Part shown: piece by piece, positions 7,951 through 16,676 of the stretch
How positions within the stretch are numbered: the first letter of the stretch is position 1
Layout of the letters: each line of letters opens with the position of its first letter
NCBI GenBank assembly: GCA_016742125.1
Contig: JACVCM010000020.1
Location: 1-38,550 of the forward strand
From: Sphingomonadaceae bacterium
GTDB taxonomy: Bacteria; Pseudomonadota; Alphaproteobacteria; Sphingomonadales; Sphingomonadaceae
DNA length: 38,550 nucleotides
Reading direction: 5' to 3'
Program-made: the position numbers and the translations under genes
The notes under the pieces: model-generated
What the model was told of the DNA's origin: nothing
What the model saw: the letters and a program-made list of their open reading frames with translations, nothing else
Databases searched by the model: none

Positions 7951-9825
7951 ATGCAGTTTTTACGCATCAGCTGGAAAATCATAGTCGGGTTGAAAGACGC
8001 GCTGGTGCTGCTGTTTCTCCTTCTATTTTTCGCCATCCTGTTCGTCGCTCTCAACGCCAGCCCCAATCCCGGCATGGTTCGCGATGGTGCCTTGCTTTTG
8101 ACCCTCGACGGCGTGGTGTCGGAACAGCCGGCAGAAGTCGATCCGTTCATGGCGCTGACGTCCACCGCCGTCCCGGTCCGTGAAATCCGGCAGCGCGACA
8201 TTGTACGCGCGTTGCGGCTGGCCGAGACAGATAAGCGCGTCAAAGCGGTCGTCCTCGATATGGATCGCTTCATGGGCGGTGGGCAGGCCAGCCTGGCTGC
8301 AATTGGCGACAGCCTCGATGCTGTGAAGAAGGCTGGCAAGCCGGTCTATGCCTTTGCTACCGCCTATACGGACGACAGCTATCAGCTTGCGGCGCATGCT
8401 ACGCAAATCTGGATGGATCCGCTCGGCGGTACGATCCTGACGGGGCCAGGCGGATCGCAGCCTTATTATAAGGGTCTGCTCGACCAGCTTGGCATCAAGG
8501 CCAATGTTTACAGGGTCGGAACGTTCAAGAGCGCGGTTGAGCCTTTTACCCGCAATGAGCAGTCGCCCGAGGCAAAAGCAGCGTTGACAGCGGTGTATGA
8601 CGAAATCTGGGGCCAGTGGCAGGCCGACGTCGCGAAAGCCCGGCCGCAGGCTCAGATAGCGCCAATGCTCGCCGATCCGGCTGGCGCGGTCGAAGCTGTG
8701 AAGGGCAATTTGTCGCAGCTGGCGCTCGACCGTAAGCTGGTTGACAAACTCGGCGACCGCATTGCCTTCGGCAAATTCATCGCGACGAAGGTGGGCGCAG
8801 ACGAGAAGAAAAGCACTGGCGGCTTCTCGGCTACACCGATGGAGGCGTTGCTGGCTAATTACGGTCCGCCCGGCGCTGGCGAGCAGATTGGTGTTGTTAC
8901 AATCGCGGGAACTATTGTCGATGGCGAAGCCGGACCAGGCAGTGCAGCCGGCGATACGATTGCTAAGCTGATTTATGAGGCGCTGGACCAAAAGGATTTG
9001 AAAGCGCTGGTGGTCCGCGTCGACTCTCCAGGTGGGTCGGTGACGGCATCGGAAAAGATAAGGCTGGCAATCGCTGCTGCCAAAGCAAAGAAAATTCCGG
9101 TCATAGTGTCGATGGCGAACCTCGCGGCAAGCGGCGGCTATTGGGTGTCGCTGCCCGCCGATGTCATATTTGCAGAGCCTTCGACCATCACCGGGTCGAT
9201 TGGCATTTTCGGTGTGCTTCCGAGTGCGGAGGCCGGGCTGGCAAAAATCGGCGTGAATGCGGATGGGGTGAAGACGACCCCTCTATCGGGCGAGCCCGAT
9301 GTGCTTGGTGGTTTCAGTCCTGAATTCGACCGCGTCGCGCAATCGGCAATCGAAAACGGCTATCGCGACTTTATCACGCGCGTTGCTGCAGCGCGCAAGA
9401 AAACACCCGAGCAGGTCGATGCCATCGGGCAGGGCCGCATCTGGGGGGGCGGGACGGCAAGGCAGATCGGCCTCGTCGATCGCTTTGGCGGCATGGACGA
9501 TGCCCTGGCTGAGGCTGCGAAGCGCGCCGGTTTGAAGGCCAACGGCTGGCATGCGGTGTATATCGAGTCGCAACCGAGTTTTGCAGGAGCCCTGCTCGGT
9601 GGTCTGATGCCGAAGCGCGATGCAAGCGTCGCGCCGGTCGATGTTTTTGCGCAAGCGGCGTGGCAGCAGCAATTATTTGTGCAGCGCGTTGCAGCAGATC
9701 TTGAGATGCTGACCAGGGTGCAGGGTGTGCAGGCGCGGTGCCTGGAATGTGCAGATTTTGGCGCGCTGGTTACAGTGAAGGCCGAAAGCGGCTGGCTGAA
9801 GTATTTTGCAAATCTGGTCAGCTAA
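7951..9825 (+). CDS. sppA: signal peptide peptidase SppA, 67K type
   Basis: A 624-aa membrane-anchored serine protease that degrades cleaved signal peptides. One N-terminal membrane segment (about residues 12-36, GLKDALVLLFLLLFFAILFV) precedes two tandem S49 domains, as in the E. coli long form (618 aa). The catalytic dyad is split between the halves: the general-base lysine is K193 in GTFKSAVEPF and the nucleophile is S394 in NLAASGGYWVS. SITGSIGIFG follows, as expected. The start has only a weak purine tract (ATAGGATTTCAA). An upstream terminator isolates the gene from the small RNA locus. Confidence 0.94.
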   Translation: MQFLRISWKIIVGLKDALVLLFLLLFFAILFVALNASPNPGMVRDGALLLTLDGVVSEQPAEVDPFMALTSTAVPVREIRQRDIVRALRLAETDKRVKAVVLDMDRFMGGGQASLAAIGDSLDAVKKAGKPVYAFATAYTDDSYQLAAHATQIWMDPLGGTILTGPGGSQPYYKGLLDQLGIKANVYRVGTFKSAVEPFTRNEQSPEAKAALTAVYDEIWGQWQADVAKARPQAQIAPMLADPAGAVEAVKGNLSQLALDRKLVDKLGDRIAFGKFIATKVGADEKKSTGGFSATPMEALLANYGPPGAGEQIGVVTIAGTIVDGEAGPGSAAGDTIAKLIYEALDQKDLKALVVRVDSPGGSVTASEKIRLAIAAAKAKKIPVIVSMANLAASGGYWVSLPADVIFAEPSTITGSIGIFGVLPSAEAGLAKIGVNADGVKTTPLSGEPDVLGGFSPEFDRVAQSAIENGYRDFITRVAAARKKTPEQVDAIGQGRIWGGGTARQIGLVDRFGGMDDALAEAAKRAGLKANGWHAVYIESQPSFAGALLGGLMPKRDASVAPVDVFAQAAWQQQLFVQRVAADLEMLTRVQGVQARCLECADFGALVTVKAESGWLKYFANLVS

Positions 9826-9834
9826 ACTGCTGTC

Positions 9835-9900
9835 GGCTGGGACCTATCTCGCTTTGCCTTTAAACACCTGCTCCATGGGGAGACGTCATCGGTCCCAGCC
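9835..9900. repeat. inverted repeat with 10-bp arms
   Basis: GGCTGGGACC (9835-9844) and GGTCCCAGCC (9891-9900) are perfect complements, separated by 46 nt. They sit in the roughly 100-nt gap between the convergent ends of sppA and the ppa operon. There is no T tract, so the element could be a protein-free palindromic repeat or a long-loop transcript stabiliser. Confidence 0.55.
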
Positions 9901-9926
9901 TTCGTTGGGGCGACGAGATTTGGGCT

Positions 9927-10238
9927 TTAAGCCTTCACCGCGCAGATCAGACCCGACGACGTTACCACGCCCAAAATCTCCGGATCCTGCAACGACCGCG
10001 TTCGCTTCAAAAACTCCTCGACGGTGATTTTGCGCATGTCGGCCCCACGCAGCTTCTTCAAACCGGAAAGGCGATTCAGCTGAATCAGCGACAGCCGGTC
10101 GACCATACGGTCGGCCATGCATGAGGCAACGGGCTTGGACAGCCCGGCATCGATCAGCGCCGTGCGGACGCGCGTTTCAGGCGTAGCACAGCCTGCCAGC
10201 CCTGTCGCGGCCAACAGCGGCAACAGAACCCGCATCAT
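9927..10238 (-). CDS. small predicted lipoprotein (103 aa)
   Basis: The protein begins MMRVLLPLLAATGLAGCATP, a short signal peptide with lipobox LAGC and lipidated Cys17. The mature part of about 85 residues is helical in character (VRTALIDAGLSKPVASCMADRMVDRLSLIQLNRL), with one further cysteine at CMADRM and another near the C terminus (LICAVKA), possibly a disulfide pair. The start codon overlaps the ppa stop as ATGA, so it is translationally coupled to ppa. Proteins of this kind recur next to metabolic genes in sphingomonads, but I know no function. Confidence 0.75.
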   Translation of the reverse strand: MMRVLLPLLAATGLAGCATPETRVRTALIDAGLSKPVASCMADRMVDRLSLIQLNRLSGLKKLRGADMRKITVEEFLKRTRSLQDPEILGVVTSSGLICAVKA

Positions 10239-10771
10239 TTCTTGCTTTCCTTTTCGCGCTCGATTGCCTCCATCAGCACACGCCGCGCCTCGTCAGCGTC
10301 GCCCCATTTGCCGACGCGCACCCATTTCTCGGGTTCCAAATCCTTGTAATGGGTAAAGAAATGCTCGATCTGTTGCATCACGATTTCGGGCAGATCATTT
10401 GCCTCATCAATCTTGCGATAATAAGGAAAAGTCGCATCGATCGGTACGCAGAGCAGCTTTTCGTCGCCGCCATGCTCGTCTTCGAGGTTAAGCACCGCAA
10501 TCGGACGGCTCCTTACGACGCAGCCCGGCATGAAGGGCGAGCGCGCAATTACCAATGCGTCGAGCGGGTCGCCATCGGGGGACAGCGTGTGGGGGATGAA
10601 GCCATAATTGGCGGGGTAGCGCATCGGCGTATGAAGGATGCGATCCACAAATAACGCACCCGATGCTTTGTCGAATTCATATTTAACCGGTTCGCCTCCA
10701 ACAGGAACCTCAATGACGACGTTGATATTTTCCGGCGGATTTTCGCCTGTAGGTATAAGATCGATACGCAT
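10235..10771 (-). CDS. ppa: inorganic pyrophosphatase, family I
   Basis: A 178-aa soluble enzyme that hydrolyses pyrophosphate and so pulls biosynthetic reactions forward. Typical family I features are present: KYEFDKASGALFVDR with substrate-binding lysine and glutamate, YPANYGFIPHTL, and the metal-binding signature DGDPLDALV with its three aspartates. The second metal region is DEHGGDEKLLCVP. Length matches bacterial hexameric enzymes (175-180 aa). The gene follows the M61 peptidase after 19 nt and overlaps the downstream lipoprotein by 4 nt, so the three probably share a transcript. Confidence 0.96.
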   Translation of the reverse strand: MRIDLIPTGENPPENINVVIEVPVGGEPVKYEFDKASGALFVDRILHTPMRYPANYGFIPHTLSPDGDPLDALVIARSPFMPGCVVRSRPIAVLNLEDEHGGDEKLLCVPIDATFPYYRKIDEANDLPEIVMQQIEHFFTHYKDLEPEKWVRVGKWGDADEARRVLMEAIEREKESKK

Positions 10772-10790
10772 GGGAGAATGCTTTCTTGAG

Positions 10791-12722
10791 TTATTTCATG
10801 GCCCGTCTCGGTGCAAGCAGCCGGTCTATAGCCGTCTCGCCCTTCGCCGCAGGTTCGAGGTGCGGATAGCGAAGCCCGCCTGAATAGGCTATGTCTATTT
10901 GCGCATATCGCTTGTTTCGCTCGACGAGCAGTCGCACGGGTGTTCTTCCGTCTTTCGCCGTCGTAATCGCCTCGGTCAGGCGATCTTTGGAATAGGCTAA
11001 GCCGTCCACTGCGATAATCTTTGTTCCATTAACAATGTCGGCCTTGAATGCCGGGCTGTTCCAGAACACCGAAGTAACCTTGCCGTCCTTGTCGAGTGTG
11101 ACGCCAAGCGAATGGATCAGATTCAATGTGCCGCTTTCGACCATCGTCTCCTTGTCGAAGACATTGGCCTCTTCTTTCCAGACTAGCCTGTATCCTGCCT
11201 TGTCGATCCCGGTGAGGGGCGCCGGCTGACCAGGCTGGCGAAGGCGGGTGTCCAGAAACGCCGCCCAGTCATAGGGTTGTACCGCGTTCAAACTGCGCAC
11301 AACCTCGTCAAAATCATAAGTCAGCACGCCCCAGTCAGCATCGCGCATGCCAAAGAACGCTTTGGCAAAATCGTCGAGCGATTTCCTGCCCTTGGACAGT
11401 TCGCGGATCGTCATGTCGGCGGCGAGCCAGACCAATGAGCCTTCATTATAATAATCTTCGCCCCGTGCCTGGCTGGCAAATGGTTTTGCCTTTCGCGCGC
11501 CGAAAATTGGATCATGCGTCGTGTCCTCGACGCTGCGCCAGTCGCGGCCCGGCTGCTCGGCATAGAAACCGGCATGTTTTGCCCATTCGCCGAGCACCAT
11601 TTCCTTCGACTGCAACCCCGACCGCGCTGCCAGCACCAAATCCCAATAGCTGGTCTGGCCTTCATAGACCCAGAGCAGATTGTCGCGCATCGGCGTGGCG
11701 TAATCGGGTGTCCACATTTCGGCGGGGCGACGGAACTTGCCGTTCCAGCTATGAACGAGTTCGTGCGGTAGCAGGCCACGCTCCGAGCCATTGTTGTCCC
11801 ACTCGGTGAAATAATCGGTCTCACGGGTATTTTCAGAACTGCGATGATGTTCGAGACCGATGCCACCCAGTTCCTCGGTCAGGCCAAGCAGAAATTCATA
11901 GCGGTCGAAATGCTTCGATCCGAACAGGATCACCGCCTCGTCGACCAGTGCCCTGTGCGCGGCGATATGCTCAGGCTTTGCGTCAAGAAACCTCGCTTCG
12001 TCAGCCCAGACGTTGAGCGTAACCCTGTTGCCCAAATCCCATTTCTTGTAATGCGGCCCGGCGAACATCGGGCTGTCGACCAGCGTTTCGTAGGTGGTCA
12101 CGCTATAATCGATACGGTTATCAGTGATTTTCGCACCATCGAGCGCGGCGACGCCAGTCCATCCTTTGGGCAGTGTGATTGAGGGCTGCACTTGGATGGC
12201 GCGGGTGAAGTGGCCGGCCGGGTAGAATGACACCTGCTCCCACTGCACATTCATCATCGACGGCGTGACGACAATACGGCCTTCCGATCCTTGCAGGGGC
12301 GAGGTGAACTGGAATTCGAGGTCCACCGAACGAGCACCGGCAGGCGTATCGACATGAAAGGCATACACTTCGACGGGATCGCGCGTCCAGTTGAGTAGCT
12401 TGCCGCCTGCACGGATCTTCAGCCCAGTCATCTCCGCCAGCGCGCCGCGAGGGGCATGTTTGCCAGGTAGCCATTGGGGATAAAGCAGCGTTAGAGGCTT
12501 GCTGGGTTCGATCGCGATGGTCTGCTTCACACGGAAAATGGCCCGCGCGATGTCGGTTGCGTCGACCTCGAGCTTCATGGGCGCGGGCAGGGGGCGGTCT
12601 TCGGGTTCGGGAGTGCGGTCCGTAATGGGCACAGGTTGCGGGGCGCTCTGGGCGTGAACAGGGCTGGTGAGGATGGTGGACAGGACGAAGGTGGCGAGGA
12701 GACTCATTTTTGTTGTGGTCAT
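10791..12722 (-). CDS. secreted M61-family metallopeptidase with C-terminal PDZ domain
   Basis: A 643-aa protein with signal peptide MTTTKMSLLATFVLSTILTSPVHAQ. An N-terminal M61-type beta domain (about 45-230) precedes the gluzincin catalytic domain. Zinc ligands are visible as HELVH at 320-324 and the third ligand Glu354 in YEGQTSYW. A C-terminal PDZ-like domain follows (about 555-625, LGVTLDKDGKVTSVFWNSPA then the GTKIIAVDG loop). M61 enzymes are glycyl-aminopeptidase-like periplasmic or secreted proteases; the true substrate is unknown. It is the first gene of a reverse unit with ppa and a lipoprotein. Confidence 0.92.
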   Translation of the reverse strand: MTTTKMSLLATFVLSTILTSPVHAQSAPQPVPITDRTPEPEDRPLPAPMKLEVDATDIARAIFRVKQTIAIEPSKPLTLLYPQWLPGKHAPRGALAEMTGLKIRAGGKLLNWTRDPVEVYAFHVDTPAGARSVDLEFQFTSPLQGSEGRIVVTPSMMNVQWEQVSFYPAGHFTRAIQVQPSITLPKGWTGVAALDGAKITDNRIDYSVTTYETLVDSPMFAGPHYKKWDLGNRVTLNVWADEARFLDAKPEHIAAHRALVDEAVILFGSKHFDRYEFLLGLTEELGGIGLEHHRSSENTRETDYFTEWDNNGSERGLLPHELVHSWNGKFRRPAEMWTPDYATPMRDNLLWVYEGQTSYWDLVLAARSGLQSKEMVLGEWAKHAGFYAEQPGRDWRSVEDTTHDPIFGARKAKPFASQARGEDYYNEGSLVWLAADMTIRELSKGRKSLDDFAKAFFGMRDADWGVLTYDFDEVVRSLNAVQPYDWAAFLDTRLRQPGQPAPLTGIDKAGYRLVWKEEANVFDKETMVESGTLNLIHSLGVTLDKDGKVTSVFWNSPAFKADIVNGTKIIAVDGLAYSKDRLTEAITTAKDGRTPVRLLVERNKRYAQIDIAYSGGLRYPHLEPAAKGETAIDRLLAPRRAMK

Positions 12723-12927
12723 GGCTGGGCGTTTTAGGCAATGACACGAACAGGTCCAGCCCCAATTCCACCAATATCAACCGCCGTCGCACCAACGCAG
12801 GCTGGTGCCTATCGCACCATTCAGCGGTGACCAACAGACATGATGAACCTCAGCATTCACTGGGGCAACGGGACTTAAAATCTCGCTGTTCCGTAAAGCG
12901 AAAAAACCCGCTAGGGCACCCAGCAAT

Positions 12928-14163
12928 ATGGCCAAACCCCAAACCCCACAGCCCGTGCGCGGCACGCAGGATATGTTCGGCGAGTTCGAGGAGCGCTTCG
13001 CGCATGTTGTCGCGACCTTCGAACGCGTGCGGCGCTTGTACGGGTTCAAGGGGCTGCAACTGCCGGTGATCGAACCGACCGCGGTTTTCGCGCGCAGCCT
13101 TGGCGAGGCGACCGATGTCGTGTCGAAGGAAATGTACACGTTCGAGGATCGCGGCGGAGATTCGATCACGCTGCGCCCCGAATTTACGGCCGGCATCGCG
13201 CGCGCATACCTCACCAACGGCTGGCAGCAATATGCGCCGATGAAGCTGTCGGTGCACGGGCCCTTGTTCCGCTACGAACGCCCGCAAAAGGGCCGCTACC
13301 GCCAGTTCCACCAGATCGATGCGGAGATTATCGGTGCGGCAGAACCGCAGGCCGATGTCGAATTGCTGGTGATGGCCGACCAGTTGCTCAAGGAATTGGG
13401 CATCGATGAGGGCGTGACGTTGCAGCTCAATACGCTGGGTGACGCGGCGAGCCGCGATGCGTGGCGCGCGGCGCTCGTCGAACATTTCCGCGCGCGTGAA
13501 GGGGATTTGTCAGAGGACAGCCGCGACCGTCTGGCACGCAACCCGTTACGCATTCTGGACAGCAAAGACCCACGCGACCGCCCCGCTGCCGACAGCGCTC
13601 CGCGGATGGTGCTGAGCCCGGAGGCCGAGGATTTCTACGGCGCGGTCAAGGCGGGCCTGGACGCAGCGGGCGTGGTGTATAAGGAAAACCCGTTCCTCGT
13701 GCGCGGCCTCGATTATTACCGCCACACTGCGTTTGAGTTTGTAACCGACCGGCTGGGCGCACAGGGGACGGTGCTCGGCGGTGGGCGTTATGATGGACTG
13801 ATCGAGAATTTGGGCGGGCCTGCAACACCAGCGGTGGGTTGGGCTGCGGGTATCGAGCGGTTGGCGATGTTGGTTGAGGAGCCAGAGCCGATTGTTCCTG
13901 ATGTTGCTGTGGCAATTGAGTTTGTGGATGCAGAAATAGCTGGTCAAAAGGTTGTCGCGGCGCTGCGCCGAGCGGGCTTATCTGTTGAGATGTTTGCGCA
14001 TGGCTCACCACGCAAACGATACGATAAAGCTGTGAAAACAAACGCCAGAATCATTATGTCTATTTCTGACATGGGCGTGAGGTGGAGCGGCAATGATAAG
14101 GCCCTTTACGCCAGAGTCGGTGAATTGGTTGAGCCGGTAGCCGAAGAACTAACGCGCAAATGA
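12928..14163 (+). CDS. hisS: histidine--tRNA ligase
   Basis: A 411-aa class II aminoacyl-tRNA synthetase that charges tRNA-His. The N-terminal VRGTQDMFG is typical. Motif 2 is GPLFRYERPQKGRYRQFHQ. The histidine-specific signatures are LVRGLDYYRHTAFEF and GGGRYDGL, and motif 3 lies at AVGWAAGIERLAML. A C-terminal anticodon-binding domain starts near residue 325 (VAVAIEFVDAE). Length is usual for the family (E. coli 424 aa). prfA follows 211 nt downstream across a nested palindromic repeat. Codon choice becomes noticeably less GC-rich in the last 300 bases than in the first part. Confidence 0.96.
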   Translation: MAKPQTPQPVRGTQDMFGEFEERFAHVVATFERVRRLYGFKGLQLPVIEPTAVFARSLGEATDVVSKEMYTFEDRGGDSITLRPEFTAGIARAYLTNGWQQYAPMKLSVHGPLFRYERPQKGRYRQFHQIDAEIIGAAEPQADVELLVMADQLLKELGIDEGVTLQLNTLGDAASRDAWRAALVEHFRAREGDLSEDSRDRLARNPLRILDSKDPRDRPAADSAPRMVLSPEAEDFYGAVKAGLDAAGVVYKENPFLVRGLDYYRHTAFEFVTDRLGAQGTVLGGGRYDGLIENLGGPATPAVGWAAGIERLAMLVEEPEPIVPDVAVAIEFVDAEIAGQKVVAALRRAGLSVEMFAHGSPRKRYDKAVKTNARIIMSISDMGVRWSGNDKALYARVGELVEPVAEELTRK

Positions 14164-14178
14164 AACGACTCCTCTTTT

Positions 14179-14348
14179 GTCATTCCCGCGCAGGCGGGAA
14201 TCCATGGCCTGATTTTTCCGGCTTCGCCACGTTTTTGGTTCGCACAAAGGTCCAAAGACACGAAGCTACTTCTTTGTGCCTTCGTGTCTTCGTGCGAACA
14301 AATTTCCCGACAGCTCAGGCCATGGATTCCCGCCTGCGCGGGAATGAC
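14179..14348. repeat. nested palindromic repeat element between hisS and prfA
   Basis: The outer arms 14179-14212 and 14315-14348 are perfect 34-nt inverted copies. Each contains the motif CATTCCCGC-GCAGGCGGGAAT, itself a small hairpin, then CCATGGCC. This is the widespread REP-like repeat seen in sphingomonads and other proteobacteria. Inside lies a second inverted repeat: TTCGCAC...GACACGAAG near 14239-14265 pairs with CTTCGTGTC...GTGCGAA near 14279-14298. The inner unit resembles the repeat at 31116-31177. No transposase is present here. Confidence 0.9.
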
Positions 14349-14374
14349 GAAGTGGGTGTGGTGAGGATGGGGCT

Positions 14375-15448
14375 TTGAAAATCTCCCCCCAACGTATCGC
14401 GCAGATTGAGGCGCGATTTGCCGAGCTTGAGGCGCGGATGGCGTCGGGCGGGCTGGAGGGTGAGGCCTTTGTCGCAGCCTCCAAGGAGTATGCCGAGATC
14501 GAACCGGTGGCCAATGCGGCAAAAGAGGTACGGCGGCTGCGCGCGGAAATTGGCACCTTGCAGCATATGGTCAAGGATTCGACCGACCCCGAAATGCACG
14601 ATATGGCGGAGGAGGAGCTTGCCGAGGTCAGCACAAGGCTGGAGAGTGCCGAAACCGCCCTTGCCATCGCGCTACTGCCCAGGGACGCCGCCGACGACCG
14701 GCCCGCAATGCTTGAAATTCGCGCCGGAACGGGCGGCGACGAGGCGGCGTTGTTCGCGGGCGACCTTTACCGGATGTATGAGCGGTTCGCCGCGGGGCAG
14801 GGCTGGCGCGTCGAGCCGATTTCGATGAATGCCTCCGATGTCGGCGGTTTCAAGGAAATCGTGGCCGAGGTGAAGGGCAGCGGCGTGTTCGCCAAGCTGA
14901 AATATGAAAGCGGTGTTCACCGTGTGCAGCGCGTGCCCGTCACCGAAAGCGGCGGTCGCATCCACACCAGCGCGGCTACGGTCGCGGTGCTGCCCGAACC
15001 GACCGAGGTCGATATCCATATCGAGGATCGCGACCTCAAGATCGATGTGTACCGGGCTTCGGGAGCTGGTGGCCAGCATGTGAACACGACCGATTCTGCC
15101 GTTCGCATTACGCATTTGCCGACTGGCATCGTCGTCACCTGCCAGGACGGCCGAAGCCAGCACAAGAACAAGGAAAAGGCGATGCAGGTGCTTCGCGCGC
15201 GGATGTATGAGAAAGAGCGCGAGGAGGCACAGGGTGCGGAGGCAGAGGCACGCAAGGCGATGGTCGGATCGGGCGACCGGTCGGAACGGATCCGCACCTA
15301 TAATTTCCCGCAAGGGCGAGTGACCGACCATCGGATCAACCTGACTTTGCACAAGCTGCCGGAGATATTGGAAGGCGGTTTGGGGGAGCTGGTCGATGCG
15401 CTGGTGGCCGAGGATCAGGCGACAAGGATGGCGGGGTTGGGGGAGTGA
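14375..15448 (+). CDS. prfA: peptide chain release factor 1
   Basis: A 357-aa class I release factor that recognises UAA and UAG and triggers peptide release. The GGQ motif is G232-G233-Q234 in GAGGQHVNTTDSAVRITH, where Gln234 is the residue methylated by PrmC. The codon-recognition region contains the RF1-type tripeptide after RHFxx-like strands near HIEDRDLK, and the C-terminal region has the typical HKNKEKAM and RTYNFPQGRVTDHR. The start is TTG at 14375, with GAGG 8 nt upstream; no ATG or GTG in frame gives a better fit. prmC, a common neighbour, is not downstream; a palindromic repeat is. Confidence 0.95.
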   Translation: MKISPQRIAQIEARFAELEARMASGGLEGEAFVAASKEYAEIEPVANAAKEVRRLRAEIGTLQHMVKDSTDPEMHDMAEEELAEVSTRLESAETALAIALLPRDAADDRPAMLEIRAGTGGDEAALFAGDLYRMYERFAAGQGWRVEPISMNASDVGGFKEIVAEVKGSGVFAKLKYESGVHRVQRVPVTESGGRIHTSAATVAVLPEPTEVDIHIEDRDLKIDVYRASGAGGQHVNTTDSAVRITHLPTGIVVTCQDGRSQHKNKEKAMQVLRARMYEKEREEAQGAEAEARKAMVGSGDRSERIRTYNFPQGRVTDHRINLTLHKLPEILEGGLGELVDALVAEDQATRMAGLGE

Positions 15449-15450
15449 CG

Positions 15451-15593
15451 TAAATCCTCCCCGAGCTTGTCTCGGGGAGGGGGACCGCTCGCGCAGCGAG
15501 TGGTGGAGGGGCTTCTGACGTCGGATGCCCCTCCGTCATCCGAAGCTAGCGCTTCGGCTGCCACCTCCCCGAGACAAGCTCGGGGAGGATTTA
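15451..15593. repeat. long inverted repeat, 30-bp arms
   Basis: TAAATCCTCCCCGAGCTTGT and onward (15451-15480) is repeated as its perfect reverse complement at 15564-15593. The inner parts are also partly complementary (GGAGGGGC near 15504 with GCCCCTCC near 15527), and small hairpins are present (CGCTCGCGCAGCG, GAAGCTAGCGCTTC). This is a typical interspersed palindrome of sphingomonad genomes. It fills the gap between the convergent ends of prfA and the monooxygenase gene and could fold as a bidirectional terminator. Confidence 0.9.
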
Positions 15594-16676
15594 GATTTCC
15601 AAACCCCCATGCTCCAACCGCGGCAGCACGTAGCGCGCAAACATGTCGCATTCGTTCAAATGCGGATAGCCCGAGAGGATGAACGCCTCAATCCCCACCG
15701 CCTGATAGGCGCGCAGTTTCGCGAGCACCTGGTCGGGATCGCCGACAATCGCCGCCCCGCAGCCCGAACGCGCACGCCCGATGCCGGTCCACAGATTGTC
15801 TTCAAGATAGCCGTCATTGGCTTCGGACTGCGCCCGCAGTTCGGCCTGGTGTGCTACGCCGAAGGTTTGCGTGTCGAGGCTCTTGTTGCGGATCGCCTCA
15901 CCTTGCTGCGCGTCGAGTTTCGACAAAAGCCGGTTGGCATAATCGCGCGCCTCGGCCTCGGTTTCGCGGACGATGACATGCGCGCGGAAACCGTATTTCA
16001 AGGTGCGGCCGAACTTCGCGGCCCGCGCTGTCATATCCTCGACAAGATCCTTCGCACCCTGCACCGTTTCGGGCCACATGAGGTAGACGTCGCAGCCCTC
16101 GGAGGCGGCTTCCTTGGCGGCTGGCGACAGTCCGCCGAAATAGAGCGGCGGGCATTTGCCGCTGACCGTCTGCATCCGCGGCGGATCGAGGTCGATCTTG
16201 TAATGCTCGCCGTCGATGGCAAGATGCTCGCCATTCAGCAGCTTCTTGAGGATGTGCATCGCCTCGACCGTGCGGCGGTAGCGCGGTTCAGAGTCCATCT
16301 TGTCGCCGGGCAGGTCGGACGAGATGATGTTGATGTTGAGGCGTGATTGCCCTCCGGGAGTGGCGCCGGCAATCTGGTCGAGCGTCGCAATCTGCCGCGC
16401 TAGTTGTGGCGGCCAGCTTTCGCCGATACGCACGGCCATGAGTAGCTTGATCCGCCTGGTCAGCGTCGCGATGGCCGAGGCAAAGGCGGTAGTGTCCAGC
16501 CCGAGCGCGTAGCCCGATGGCAGCAATATATTGTCGAACCCGCCTTTTTCGGCGGCAAGCACGATGTTACGGCAATGCTCCCAGCTTGAGGCGAGCATTG
16601 GGTCGGGCACGCCGAGAAATTCGTAATCGTCATCGCACAGAGCGGAAAACCAGCTGATTTCAAGCTTACCTGTCAT
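15591..16676 (-). CDS. SsuD-like flavin monooxygenase, probable sulfoquinovose monooxygenase (SmoC-like)
   Basis: A 361-aa luciferase-like (LLM class) FMNH2-dependent monooxygenase of the alkanesulfonate monooxygenase family. Family residues that contact the sulfonate and flavin are visible: Arg231 and His233 in FRAHVIVRET, Arg303 in RARSGCGAAIVGD, and Tyr337 in LSGYPHL. In SsuD these correspond to Arg226, His228, Arg297 and Tyr331. Its gene overlaps the aldo/keto reductase gene by 4 nt and ends the operon that begins with a sulfoquinovosidase. That context makes sulfoquinovose, cleaved to 6-oxo-glucose and sulfite, the likely substrate; other sulfonates are possible. No flavin reductase lies in the window. 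The stop codon is supplied by the end of the adjacent repeat. Confidence 0.8.
   Translation of the reverse strand: MTGKLEISWFSALCDDDYEFLGVPDPMLASSWEHCRNIVLAAEKGGFDNILLPSGYALGLDTTAFASAIATLTRRIKLLMAVRIGESWPPQLARQIATLDQIAGATPGGQSRLNINIISSDLPGDKMDSEPRYRRTVEAMHILKKLLNGEHLAIDGEHYKIDLDPPRMQTVSGKCPPLYFGGLSPAAKEAASEGCDVYLMWPETVQGAKDLVEDMTARAAKFGRTLKYGFRAHVIVRETEAEARDYANRLLSKLDAQQGEAIRNKSLDTQTFGVAHQAELRAQSEANDGYLEDNLWTGIGRARSGCGAAIVGDPDQVLAKLRAYQAVGIEAFILSGYPHLNECDMFARYVLPRLEHGGLEI

Noticed and set aside
8023..8991. 322-codon minus-strand frame inside sppA
   Set aside because: It is antisense to a gene with intact catalytic residues; long antisense frames are expected at this GC content.
12121..12834. 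237-codon minus-strand frame overlapping the M61 peptidase start
   Set aside because: It is the same strand but another frame of the M61 gene; its composition is dominated by Arg, Pro and His, typical of an out-of-frame reading.
14160..14378. 72-codon frame starting at the hisS stop
   Set aside because: It translates the palindromic repeat (HSRAGGNPW-type sequence), which is not a real protein.
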